A DNA stretch of 64,000 bases from Microcystis viridis FACHB-1342 (GTDB lineage: Bacteria; Cyanobacteriota; Cyanobacteriia; Cyanobacteriales; Microcystaceae). Made by a program: the position numbers and the translations under genes. Positions 55,195-63,780 of the stretch are shown here, in pieces. Numbering within the stretch: the stretch's first letter is position 1; each line of letters starts with the position of its first letter. The DNA is taken from the NCBI RefSeq assembly GCF_014698335.1, contig NZ_JACJSV010000002.1:97403-161402 (forward strand), written 5' to 3'. The notes beneath the pieces are model-generated. The model ran no database searches, was not told the DNA's origin, and worked only from the letters and a program-made list of their open reading frames with translations.

Positions 55195-55221
55195 TGCTCG
55201 ATAAACTCAGGAAAGAAAACT

Positions 55222-55398
55222 ATGATTTTTCTCCTTACTCTAGCCCTAATCTCCCTGTCGATTAGCTACAATGTTCACGGCGAAATAATTAGCCTCAGTA
55301 CCCGCTTATTAGGCCTTTTTTGTGGCTTGTTAAGTTTGTTCTTTACACCCCTACTGGTAAAGGTTTTTATCCTTGTCACTTTAGTCCTCTTTAGCTGA
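55222..55398 (+). CDS. Small two-helix membrane protein (58 aa)
   Basis: ATG at 55222 preceded by AGGAAAG, stop TGA at 55396-55398. Residues 1-16 (MIFLLTLALISLSISY) and 31-57 (GLFCGLLSLFFTPLLVKVF and on) are hydrophobic helices joined by NVHGEIISLSTR. It is too short for usual gene calling, but the ribosome site, composition and position behind a terminator support it. Function unknown; could be a chance frame. Confidence 0.5.
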   Translation: MIFLLTLALISLSISYNVHGEIISLSTRLLGLFCGLLSLFFTPLLVKVFILVTLVLFS

Positions 55399-55459
55399 GA
55401 TTTTAAACCCTAAACTCGACTAAAACCCTAAGCATACTTAACCCATCAAAAAAACTGTT

Positions 55460-56419
55460 ATGCAAAAACGCTATCTCGGTCAGACTAATATAGAAATTAC
55501 TCCCCTTCTCGTGGGTACTTGGCAAGCAGGAAAAAAGATGTGGGCAGGTATTGAAGATGAGGAAAGTATTAGGGCTATTCGTGCCGCTTTTGAGGCAGGA
55601 ATTACCACTATAGATACAGCCGAAATCTACGGGGAAGGTCACTCGGAATCGATTGTCGCTCAAGCTTTGGCCGATGTGCGAGAACAGGTAATTTATGCCA
55701 CCAAAGTTTTTGCTAATCACCTTAAATATGAGCAAGTTATCGCAGCTTGCGATCGCTCTTTAAAAAACCTCCAAACTGATTATATCGATCTTTATCAAAT
55801 TCATTGGCCTAGTGGCTCATGGAACACGGAAATAGTGCCTATTTCTGAAACTATGGCCGCTCTTAATTATCTGAAAGCACAGGGAAAAATTCGCGCTATA
55901 GGGGTTTCCAATTTCTCCCGCTCTCAACTGGAAGAAGCTCGTCAATACGGCAGAATTGAGAGTATTCAACCTCCCTATTCTCTCTTTTGGCGCTCGGTAG
56001 AAAAGGAAATTATGCCCTATTGTATAGACAATAATATTTCTATTCTGGCCTATTCTCCCCTTGCCCAAGGTTTATTAACAGGAAAATTTAGAAACGGTTA
56101 TCAGTTGGCAGCAGAGGATCATAGAATTAAAAATAAACTCTTTCATGGCGAAAACTTTCAGAGGGTACAAGCGGCTTTAAATCAATTAGAACCGATTGCT
56201 AACCGCTATAATTGTTCCCTAGCTCAATTATCTCTTGCTTGGTTAATTAAGCAACCTCAAACTAATGCAATTGCTGGGGTAAGAAATGCCGCTCAAGCAG
56301 TTAATAACGCTCAAGCAATGACAATTAATTTAATCCCAGAAGACCTAAAATTAATTGATAATATTGGTAAACAGGTAACTGATTTCTTAGATGATAATCC
56401 CGTGCTGTGGAATTTCTAA
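55460..56419 (+). CDS. Aldo/keto reductase
   Basis: 319-residue TIM-barrel NADPH oxidoreductase. Catalytic tetrad as in the family: Asp and Tyr in ITTIDTAEIYGEGHSES, Lys in VIYATKVFANHLK, His in LYQIHWPSGSW. C-terminal NAIAGVRNAAQAVNNAQAM binds NADP. Reduces aldehydes or ketones; natural substrate unknown. Single gene. Confidence 0.93.
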   Translation: MQKRYLGQTNIEITPLLVGTWQAGKKMWAGIEDEESIRAIRAAFEAGITTIDTAEIYGEGHSESIVAQALADVREQVIYATKVFANHLKYEQVIAACDRSLKNLQTDYIDLYQIHWPSGSWNTEIVPISETMAALNYLKAQGKIRAIGVSNFSRSQLEEARQYGRIESIQPPYSLFWRSVEKEIMPYCIDNNISILAYSPLAQGLLTGKFRNGYQLAAEDHRIKNKLFHGENFQRVQAALNQLEPIANRYNCSLAQLSLAWLIKQPQTNAIAGVRNAAQAVNNAQAMTINLIPEDLKLIDNIGKQVTDFLDDNPVLWNF

Positions 56420-56485
56420 AAGTTATACAGCAGTTATCCTAAGGGTGAGGATAGAAGTTTTGGTTAATTCTCAGGAAAAAGCCTG

Positions 56486-56491
56486 TATAAT
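56486..56491 (+). promoter_or_regulatory. Possible -10 box for the 191-aa gene
   Basis: TATAAT 39 bp upstream of the ATG at 56530. No good -35 at 17 bases, so only weak support. Confidence 0.35.
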
Positions 56492-56529
56492 GATGGCTAT
56501 AGTCCGATTCTTACCGCAGGATTATCCCT

Positions 56530-57105
56530 ATGGCTAAATCGAAAAAACAGAATCTGCAATGGATTAAAGAAACCCTCGACTTAAATCCAGATCATAACTG
56601 GAAATCTAGTCCGGGTAACAGTATTTTTGTAGCTGGTCGCGGTGCAGTGCGCTTTGAAGTTCCTCAAGATTGGCATTTTGAACCCGATGATAATTCCTTT
56701 CGTTTTTTAGATAGAAAACCCCCCGATGATGATTGTCGTTTAGAGGTTTCCTATAATTTACTTCCCCCCGGAGATTGGAAAGAATTACCCCTAAAAGGAA
56801 TGGTCAAAAAGTTAGCTCGTGAAGATAGCCGCAATCCTCACGAAATCGGCGAAGTTATCCAAGAAAAACGCCAAACTGTCCGCATTGTTTGGGTGGAAAT
56901 TCAATTCATCGATCCCCAAGAAAATCGTCCCGCTTATTCGCGCATTGCCGTGGGTATTGGTTCCGGGGTTCAATGTTTAATTACTATGGATTATTGGGTC
57001 GATGATGCGGACAAATTCACCCCCGTCTGGGATACGGTTATCTCCTCGCTGGTGTTAGGTTTATACATTCGTGATCCCCGCAGCGGTTTAGCTTTCCCCG
57101 ACTAA
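56530..57105 (+). CDS. Conserved cyanobacterial hypothetical protein
   Basis: 191 residues, no signal or membrane segment. Basic start MAKSKKQNLQWIKETLDLNP, then a compact beta-rich domain with VRFEVPQDWHFEPDDNSFRF, LPPGDWKELPLKGM and a C-terminal TVISSLVLGLYIRDPRSGL. The aromatic-rich pattern with Trp and Asp suggests a globular cytoplasmic protein, but I recognise no family. Its last 18 bp overlap the convergent CocE-type gene. Confidence 0.7.
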   Translation: MAKSKKQNLQWIKETLDLNPDHNWKSSPGNSIFVAGRGAVRFEVPQDWHFEPDDNSFRFLDRKPPDDDCRLEVSYNLLPPGDWKELPLKGMVKKLAREDSRNPHEIGEVIQEKRQTVRIVWVEIQFIDPQENRPAYSRIAVGIGSGVQCLITMDYWVDDADKFTPVWDTVISSLVLGLYIRDPRSGLAFPD

Positions 57106-58731
57106 AGGTAATAGCAATTTTGCAGGAAAATTTCCTTGACAAAAAACCTTAATTGTGATAGTAGAAAAATCGATCGCTCGACTCTGGTGGGGATAGCTGC
57201 CGGTCCCCGCATTGACGGGATGTGCAGGAAAGCAAGAGGCACTGAGACTCAAACGCAAGCTATGACCTTGAGGAATAGTGATAAAAGTAGCCTGCATGGC
57301 CATATTTAGGGATGATTCGGGATTATTTACCCGTTTATAACCCTGAGTGATATTAAAAACTCGACCATCGGGGGTAACTTGAGAAACCACCGCGCAGATA
57401 TCGAAACTAACCGCATCTGCTTGACAATAACAATCCAGACGGGGACTACCCAAAATCGTTAAATCCTTCTCTAGAGGGGGAGAAGTATAGGTAATCACAT
57501 CACTGCGACAGTCTAGCATGGTGCGGTCGAATATTCCCCCCGGTAGGGCGCTATGACCTCCTAAAGATGGAACCGGTCGCCAAGGATCGTGAACGATGGT
57601 ATCCTCGATCGCAGGTTCTAACAAAATCGCGCTTAATTTCCCCTCATCCTCGCGCAGATTGGCTAAACCCTGACTAGCAAGATAATAAATTTGCTGATTT
57701 TCTGTGGAAAAATTTTCCAGATATTGCCATTGATTAGACCCCATTTGAAATAGATACAGGGGAGGATTTTTAAATAACTCCGTTTCCTGACCTTTTAAGA
57801 AATAATCAAACCATTGCAGCTGCATTTTATCCACAGGACTAATTGCCTCTTGACCATAATCTATCTCTCCTACTTTTCTCCCCCAGGGTAGATGAGTCCA
57901 AGGACCAATAATTAGCCGTTGGGGATAGACAGAACGACTTTGCATTTCTTGGTATAAACTCAAAGTTCCCCGGAGATGAGGATCGAACCAACCCCCGATA
58001 TGTAACATCGGTAAATCGATATTTTTTAAAAGGTTTTGCGGTGATAAATTTTGCCAATAGTCATCGGGAAGATAACGAGTAATCCAATCGTGATAAAAAG
58101 AATCGGCGGCTAAATCCTGTAAAATTTGGGGAGAGGCTGCAATAGGATCAAAAAGGGGTAAATTTCGGGAAGCTACCCAGAGTTTTTGATAGGCAGTTTC
58201 GTCCCCTTTTAATCTAGCTGTTTCCGCAGCTAATTGTATTGACCAAGCGAGATTATATTGTAAATTAAATGCTTCATTTTCATAACCCCAATCTCGATAT
58301 AAATCGTGAGCAATCATCGCTGGGCAAATAGTTTTTAAAGAACCGTGACCATTAGCAGCCGCATATAATTGGGTCATTCCCTGATAGGAAAAACCATACA
58401 TTCCCACCACACCCGTATTATTAGAAATAGTTAAAACCCATTCAATAGTTTCTAATCCGTCGCTAATTTCATGGGCAAATAAATTAAAATTTCCCGTCGA
58501 GTTTCCCCGTCCCCGCACATCCTGAATTACTACAATATAACCCTGACTTGCATACCAGCTAGGATGGGCATAAACCACCGTGGAAGCGATCGCTTTTCCG
58601 TAGGGTTGTCGCATTAGTAAAATGGGAAAAGATTCCCTACTATCGGGACGATAAATATCGGCAGCTAAACTAATTCCATCTTTGGTGATGAAACTAGCTG
58701 TTTCTTTTTTTATGGGGTAGGGATTAAACAT
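57088..58731 (-). CDS. CocE/NonD family hydrolase (X-Pro dipeptidyl-peptidase S15-like)
   Basis: 547 residues. Alpha/beta hydrolase with a C-terminal jelly-roll domain. Nucleophile elbow MYGFSYQGMTQLYA (Ser near residue 115), acid in IGGWFDPHLRG, histidine in LIIGPWTHLPWG; the C-terminal domain has LGSPRLDCYCQADAV and SASCFPAHPVNAG. Family members cleave esters or acyl-peptides. No signal peptide. Substrate unknown. Confidence 0.92.
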   Translation of the reverse strand: MFNPYPIKKETASFITKDGISLAADIYRPDSRESFPILLMRQPYGKAIASTVVYAHPSWYASQGYIVVIQDVRGRGNSTGNFNLFAHEISDGLETIEWVLTISNNTGVVGMYGFSYQGMTQLYAAANGHGSLKTICPAMIAHDLYRDWGYENEAFNLQYNLAWSIQLAAETARLKGDETAYQKLWVASRNLPLFDPIAASPQILQDLAADSFYHDWITRYLPDDYWQNLSPQNLLKNIDLPMLHIGGWFDPHLRGTLSLYQEMQSRSVYPQRLIIGPWTHLPWGRKVGEIDYGQEAISPVDKMQLQWFDYFLKGQETELFKNPPLYLFQMGSNQWQYLENFSTENQQIYYLASQGLANLREDEGKLSAILLEPAIEDTIVHDPWRPVPSLGGHSALPGGIFDRTMLDCRSDVITYTSPPLEKDLTILGSPRLDCYCQADAVSFDICAVVSQVTPDGRVFNITQGYKRVNNPESSLNMAMQATFITIPQGHSLRLSLSASCFPAHPVNAGTGSYPHQSRAIDFSTITIKVFCQGNFPAKLLLPLVGES

Positions 58732-58866
58732 TATTATCTCTTTCAGATAAAAAATACTGTCAGGTGGCTCAATCGAGAAAACTTGACCAAGACTAGATAA
58801 AGCTTAACTAAATGTTACAATAAAGACGGACTGCCTCAACTGCCTAGGACTGGAGAAAAATCAGCG

Positions 58867-60561
58867 ATGCTACGACTAGAGAAAATTAGTAAGATTTACC
58901 CGACGGGAGAAGTGTTAAAAGATGTCACTTGGGAAGTAAAAACTGGCGATCGCATCGGGTTGGTGGGAGTCAATGGGGCCGGAAAATCCACCCAACTGAA
59001 GATTATTATGGGGGAAGTGGAACCCACCGCCGGGGAGATCATCCGTCCTACCAGTCTCCATATCGGCTATCTTACCCAAGAATTTGAAGTGGATCCCCGT
59101 CGGACGGTACGCGAGGAATTTTGGACGGTGTTTAAAGAAGCGAATCAAGTCCACCATCAACTAATAGAAATTCCCCAGCAGATGGAAAAAGCTGATCCTG
59201 AAGAATTAGATCGCTTAATTCATCAATTAGATCGCCTACAAAGACAATTTGAGGCATTAGATGGTTACGGATTAGAAGCACGCATCGAGAAGATTTTACC
59301 AGAAATGGGCTTTACTATTGATGACGGTGATCGCTTGGTAAGCTCCTTTAGTGGTGGTTGGCAAATGCGGATGAGTTTAGGCAAAATTCTCCTGCAAACT
59401 CCCGACATTTTACTCCTCGATGAACCAACTAACCATTTAGACTTAGAAACCATTGAATGGTTAGAAAAATTCCTCAAGGATTTAACCACTCCCATGGTCA
59501 TAGTGTCCCACGACCGGGAATTTCTTGATCGCCTCTGTACCAAAATTGTCGAAACTGAAAGGGGGGTTTCTACCACTTATCTAGGTAATTATTCTGCCTA
59601 CCTACAGCAAAAATATGAACAACAATCCGCTCAGTTAAGTGCCTACGAACGTCAACAAAAAGAACTAGAAAAACAGCAAGTTTTCGTCGATCGGTTCCGG
59701 GCCAGTGCCACCCGTAGCACCCAAGCAAAAAGCCGGGAAAAACAATTAGAAAAGGTGGAAAAAATTGAAGCACCAATCGCCGATGTGCGTACCTTAAAAT
59801 TCCAGTTTCCTCCAGCAGTTCGTAGTGGTCGAGAAGTGGTAACGATTAAAAATCTTGTTCACATTTACGATGATAAAATTCTCTTTTTGGGAGCAAATCT
59901 GGAAATAGAAAGAGGCGATCGAGTGGCGTTTTTAGGCCCCAATGGTGCGGGAAAATCGACGCTTTTACGCTTAATTGTTGGGTTGGAAGCTCCCACAGAA
60001 GGCTCGATCGAAATCGGTAAACATAACGTTATTCCTAGTTATTTTGAGCAGAACCAAGCGGAAGCTTTAGACCTAACTAAAACTGTTTTAAATACCATTC
60101 ATGATGAAGTTCCCGATTGGAAAGATGTGGAAGTTCGCAGTCTTTTAGGGCGATTTTTATTCAGTGGGGAAACGGTATTAAAAAAAGTAGAATCCTTGAG
60201 TGGTGGCGAAAAAGCACGTCTTGCTTTAGCCAAGATGTTACTTGCTCCCGCTAACTTATTAATTCTCGATGAACCCACCAATCACCTCGATATTCCCGCG
60301 AAGGAAATGTTAGAATCGGCTTTAAAAGTTTATGAAGGCACGGTTTTAATTGTTTCCCATGATCGTTATTTTATCTCCCAGGTAGCTAACAAAATTGTCG
60401 AGATTCGGGATGGTGAATTAATTGTCTATGCGGGAGATTATCACTATTATCTAGAAAAACTAGACGAAGAAAAACAAAAAGCCGAACAAAAACGCATTGA
60501 AACCGAAAAAGCGGCCAAATCTGCCGCTAAACGCGCTAAACAAAAGGCCAAAAAAGGTTAG
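58867..60561 (+). CDS. ABC-F family ATPase
   Basis: 564 residues, two ABC domains in one chain and no membrane part. Walker A motifs GVNGAGKST (near residue 34) and GPNGAGKST (near 359); signatures SFSGGWQMRM and SLSGGEKARLAL; Walker B LLLDEPTNHLD and LILDEPTNHLD. The interdomain linker has an arm-like charged coil (ERQQKELEKQQVFVDRFRAS), and the tail is Lys/Ala-rich. ABC-F proteins act on stalled ribosomes. Peroxiredoxin follows 49 bp later. Confidence 0.95.
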   Translation: MLRLEKISKIYPTGEVLKDVTWEVKTGDRIGLVGVNGAGKSTQLKIIMGEVEPTAGEIIRPTSLHIGYLTQEFEVDPRRTVREEFWTVFKEANQVHHQLIEIPQQMEKADPEELDRLIHQLDRLQRQFEALDGYGLEARIEKILPEMGFTIDDGDRLVSSFSGGWQMRMSLGKILLQTPDILLLDEPTNHLDLETIEWLEKFLKDLTTPMVIVSHDREFLDRLCTKIVETERGVSTTYLGNYSAYLQQKYEQQSAQLSAYERQQKELEKQQVFVDRFRASATRSTQAKSREKQLEKVEKIEAPIADVRTLKFQFPPAVRSGREVVTIKNLVHIYDDKILFLGANLEIERGDRVAFLGPNGAGKSTLLRLIVGLEAPTEGSIEIGKHNVIPSYFEQNQAEALDLTKTVLNTIHDEVPDWKDVEVRSLLGRFLFSGETVLKKVESLSGGEKARLALAKMLLAPANLLILDEPTNHLDIPAKEMLESALKVYEGTVLIVSHDRYFISQVANKIVEIRDGELIVYAGDYHYYLEKLDEEKQKAEQKRIETEKAAKSAAKRAKQKAKKG

Positions 60562-60610
60562 AATGTAGAGTATCAACCTATCCACGATTATCTATCAATT
60601 AATTAATCTT

Positions 60611-61066
60611 ATGGCAGCTATAAAAGTAGGCGATCGAGTTCCTAATTTTTCTCTCCCCTCCCAAACAGGGACAACGTTTAATATCGGCGATTTAATCGGT
60701 AAAAAATCCCTGGTCATTTATTTCTATCCCAAAGATGACACCCCGGGTTGTACCGCAGAATCCTGCGCTTTCCGCGATAGTTACGAAGTGTTTACCGATG
60801 CGGGTGCGGAAGTTATTGGGATTAGTGCCGACAGTCCCCAATCTCATCAACAATTTGCCCAAAAATATAATCTTCCCTTCACCCTTTTAAGTGATAGCGA
60901 TAACCGAGTGCGGAAATTATTCGGTGTTCCCGCTACCTTATTTGTCCTCCCCGGACGAGTTACCTATATCATTGATAAAGAGGGAATCGTCAGACATATT
61001 TTTGATTCTATGTTAGATTTTAAGGCTCACGTTACCGAATCTTTGAACACAATTAAATCTTTTTAG
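60611..61066 (+). CDS. Peroxiredoxin Q (BCP type)
   Basis: 151 residues. Thiol peroxidase with peroxidatic Cys47 and resolving Cys52 in DDTPGCTAESCAFRDS (C-x4-C), the atypical 2-Cys PrxQ pattern. FYPKDDTPG and the C-terminal YIIDKEGIVRHIFDS also fit. Cytoplasmic, reduced by thioredoxin in relatives. It may share a transcript with the ABC-F gene. Confidence 0.94.
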   Translation: MAAIKVGDRVPNFSLPSQTGTTFNIGDLIGKKSLVIYFYPKDDTPGCTAESCAFRDSYEVFTDAGAEVIGISADSPQSHQQFAQKYNLPFTLLSDSDNRVRKLFGVPATLFVLPGRVTYIIDKEGIVRHIFDSMLDFKAHVTESLNTIKSF

Positions 61067-61161
61067 GTTGATGATCACGAAAGAAATCCCGATCAGATAA
61101 TTACTTGGGAAGAAATTAAAACATCTATCCGATAATTGTGCTGATTCTGACTAAAAAATAC

Positions 61162-61181
61162 GCCAATTAAAGTCTGAATTG
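61162..61181. repeat. Twenty-base sequence matching the IS30-type end at 63748
   Basis: GCCAATTAAAGTCTGAATTG differs by one base from GCCAATTCAAGTCTGAATTG at 63748-63767. It may be a solitary IS end left after loss of an element. It lies in the gene-poor 61067-61689 stretch. Confidence 0.5.
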
Positions 61182-61274
61182 CTGCTTCTCCTCTGGTTTT
61201 AGCTGATCGCTTATGGATCAAAACTCATCTTAAAACAGAGGAGGAAAAACCACGGTTCTCAACTTAGTTGGGGT

Positions 61275-61565
61275 TTAACTAGGAGGATTTTTATGCCAAG
61301 TAAAATAAAAAGTTGCTCCTTCACCTGCTTGAGATTCTATCCAAATTGTACCTCCTTAACTGTCTTTAGAGACTAGATAGTGATCGGTTGTTCTCCTCGG
61401 TTTTAGCCAGCGTCAACCATCGCCAACGTTGATATGTTCTGCTTGTGGAAAAGCTTGCTCAGAAGTGGCAACCCTTTCTAAAAAACAGAAGGGATCACAG
61501 TCATCTAATTGAGATAAATTATCAAAACAATCATCGATCGCTTTTCTGGATAAAAAAGGTACTTA
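61275..61565 (-). pseudogene. Histidine-kinase C-terminal relic and attached decayed frame
   Basis: On the minus strand, 61275-61355 reads GGTIWIESQAGEGATFYFTW then HKNPPS and a stop, which is the G2-box end of a histidine kinase ATPase domain. Upstream, about 61425-61565 is open and reads SRKAIDDCFDNLSQLDDCDP on to EHINVGDG before a stop. The pieces are separated by stops, and no start is present. Remains of one or two genes; not functional. Confidence 0.6.
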
Positions 61566-61689
61566 TAGCGGTTCTCACACCTGTCTGGCAAACTTAAACC
61601 TTTGCTGATTAAGCTTTTTAACATCGATAATGTACCTCTTGCGAACAGGAAACGCTATATTATAGAAAAATATTGCTGAGATTTTTCCT

Positions 61690-62043
61690 ATGCCTCTAAT
61701 TAAAATTCAAACTTCTGTCACCTCCCTCGATGATGAGACGGTTAATCAACTTTTGCAGAGTCTTTCGGCTAAATTAGCTAAACATCTGGGAAAACCCGAA
61801 TCCTATGTGATGACAGCTTTAGAATCGGGGATAAAAATGACTTTTGCTGGCACTTTTGAGCCGGTGTGTTATGTGGAGATTAAAAGTGTTGGTTCTATTT
61901 CCGCCGCTCAAACTAAAAGCATGAGTAGTGATTTTTGTCAAGAAATTGAGGCTTATTTAGGAATACCGAAAAATCGCATTTATCTAGAATTTGCCGAGGC
62001 GAAAGGTGATCTTTGGGGATGGAATGGCACTACTTTTGGCTAA
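61690..62043 (+). CDS. MIF/phenylpyruvate tautomerase-like protein
   Basis: 117 residues, tautomerase superfamily, MIF group. Starts MPLIKIQTSV, so Pro would be N-terminal after Met removal and act as the base. LAKHLGKPESYVMTALESG, the mid-sheet IKSVGSISAAQTKSMSSDFC and the end NRIYLEFAEAKGDLWGWNGT all fit MIF. Forms trimers in relatives. Its cyanobacterial role is unknown. Confidence 0.93.
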   Translation: MPLIKIQTSVTSLDDETVNQLLQSLSAKLAKHLGKPESYVMTALESGIKMTFAGTFEPVCYVEIKSVGSISAAQTKSMSSDFCQEIEAYLGIPKNRIYLEFAEAKGDLWGWNGTTFG

Positions 62044-62071
62044 TTTATGCCAAAATTATCGGAGATAGGGC

Positions 62072-62220
62072 TTATTTTAACTCTCTGGTGAGGATTTTTG
62101 CCTGTTCAATCCAAGCTAACATCACCGCAATATCGGGACATAAATCGCGTCTTTGCAGATTAGCCACCTGAAAATTGATGTTTGTGCCAATTGCGGGGAT
62201 GAGCCTTTTTCTGTCAACTC
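62072..62220 (-). pseudogene. Short relic frame without start
   Basis: Open on the minus strand for about 50 codons, reading VDRKRLIPAIGTNINFQVAN then LQRRDLCPDIAVMLAWIEQA and KILTRELK, stop TAA. No ATG or GTG start before an upstream TGA. Protein-like composition suggests a remnant, but no family was recognised. The rest of 62044-62410 shows nothing else. Confidence 0.35.
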
Positions 62221-62410
62221 TTGAGGTTGACGCGTTTCATTTTTGAATTGGCGGATGGTATTAAAGTAGAATATAGGGATTATACTAAGTATAGAAAAAT
62301 TACAGCTTTGTTTCTAAAGATGAAGTGTAACCTAATTTGGTATCGAATCCTGACGACCGGCTCCCCAAAACGAAAACTTTGTACTTCACCATTAAGATAA
62401 CTGCTATAAG

Positions 62411-63523
62411 ATGAATTTATTAGAAGAAGTTAAGGCAAAAACTAAAGAATTTCGTACCGATAACTATCCTATGTCAATCGGAGAGATTATTAGTCTTTAT
62501 AATAACAAAGAAATGACAATTAATCCAGATTTTCAAAGATATTTTCGTTGGACAATAGCCCAAAAAAGCCGATTCATAGAATCGATACTATTAGGAATTC
62601 CTATTCCCTCTATTTTTGTCTATCAGAGAGAAGAAGATAGTGTTTGGGAATTGGTGGATGGATTACAAAGGATTTCAACAATTTTGGAATTTGTTGGCGA
62701 TTTAAGAGATGAGGACGATGAAACTAAGAAAAAACCGAAACTGGTGCTTCAAGGTACTAAGTTATTACCTAGCTTAAACGGAGTTATGTGGGAAGGTGCA
62801 GAGGAAGGAGAGTATAATTTGCCCCCATCTCTAAAAATAGATTTCAAAAGAGCGAAAATACAGGTTCAGATTATCCAAAAAGAATCGGATAAAAATGCTA
62901 AGTTTGAAGTTTTTGATCGTTTAAATACCGGTGGCTCTTTTTTATCTTATCAAGAGGTGCGTAATTGTCTTTTGATTATGCTAGATAAAAGCCTATATAA
63001 GTGGTTAGAAGACTTGGCAGAAAATGAGAATTTTAAAAATTGTATTTCCCTATCCGAGCGATTAAGACAAGAACGCTACGACTTGGAACTAATTCTTAAA
63101 TATTTTGCCCTGTCTTCTCCCACATTTGATCCAAAATCATTGAACAAAAAAGAGGTTAATGAATATTTGACTGACTATCTGATAGAATTATGCAATTCCA
63201 CCACTTTTGATCGTGTGTTAGAGCAAGAAAAATTCGCTAAAATGTTTTTATTGCTTGATCAAGCGACGAATGAAGATACTTTTACCAAATATGATGGAAC
63301 AAGATTTAAGGGTAAATTTCTCGATTCTGCTTATGAAGCGATCACCACAGGATTACGAGAAAATATTGATGATTACTCTACTCAAGATATTGAACTGCTA
63401 AGAACAAAAATTCAGGAAATGTGGTCAGAATCTGACTTTATTTATAACATCGGTACGGGATCGAGAGCTAGAACTAGAATGCTCAAAATGATTGAATTTG
63501 GCAAAAAATATTTTAAAAAGTAA
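62411..63523 (+). CDS. DUF262 (GmrS/ParB-like) protein
   Basis: 370 residues. DUF262 domain with the ParB/Srx-like motif DFQRYFRWTIAQKSRFIESI (residues 40-59), GIPIPSIFVY and DGLQRISTILEF (83-94), where DGLQR replaces the more usual DGQQR. The family includes the nucleotide-using half of GmrSD modification-dependent restriction and of other defence genes. No DUF1524 (HNH) nuclease half is fused. Its stop TAA shares one base with the ATG of the HEPN gene, so the two are translationally coupled. It is a good candidate for a defence locus. Confidence 0.9.
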   Translation: MNLLEEVKAKTKEFRTDNYPMSIGEIISLYNNKEMTINPDFQRYFRWTIAQKSRFIESILLGIPIPSIFVYQREEDSVWELVDGLQRISTILEFVGDLRDEDDETKKKPKLVLQGTKLLPSLNGVMWEGAEEGEYNLPPSLKIDFKRAKIQVQIIQKESDKNAKFEVFDRLNTGGSFLSYQEVRNCLLIMLDKSLYKWLEDLAENENFKNCISLSERLRQERYDLELILKYFALSSPTFDPKSLNKKEVNEYLTDYLIELCNSTTFDRVLEQEKFAKMFLLLDQATNEDTFTKYDGTRFKGKFLDSAYEAITTGLRENIDDYSTQDIELLRTKIQEMWSESDFIYNIGTGSRARTRMLKMIEFGKKYFKK

Positions 63524-63780
63524 TGAGTAAAGATAATAGAACTATCGAAATTCTCCAGAAAAACTTAGATGAAGATATGGCATGGCGAATCAGAGAACTT
63601 AGTATTTTAAAAACTAAAATTCCTCCACAAAAAGGAACTGAGCAAGATGTATTAATTAGAGCCGGAATAACCACTCTCTATGCCCATTGGGAAGGTTTTA
63701 TTAAATATGCAGCAGAATGTTATTTGCAGTTTGTTTCCTTAAAAAAGGCCAATTCAAGTCTGAATTGCATCACTGTCTGA
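63523..63780 (+). CDS. HEPN-like protein of MAE_28990/MAE_18760 type, truncated by an IS
   Basis: 85 residues against about 200-230 expected. The N-terminal conserved helix is intact: ELSILKTKIPPQKGTEQDVL then IRAGITTLYAHWEGFIKYAA. The frame is native to about VSLKK; the last ten residues NSSLNCITV and the stop come from IS DNA. HEPN nucleases usually carry their catalytic Rx4-6H motif near the C-terminus, which is lost, so the product is probably inactive. It partners with the DUF262 gene. Confidence 0.85.
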   Translation: MSKDNRTIEILQKNLDEDMAWRIRELSILKTKIPPQKGTEQDVLIRAGITTLYAHWEGFIKYAAECYLQFVSLKKANSSLNCITV

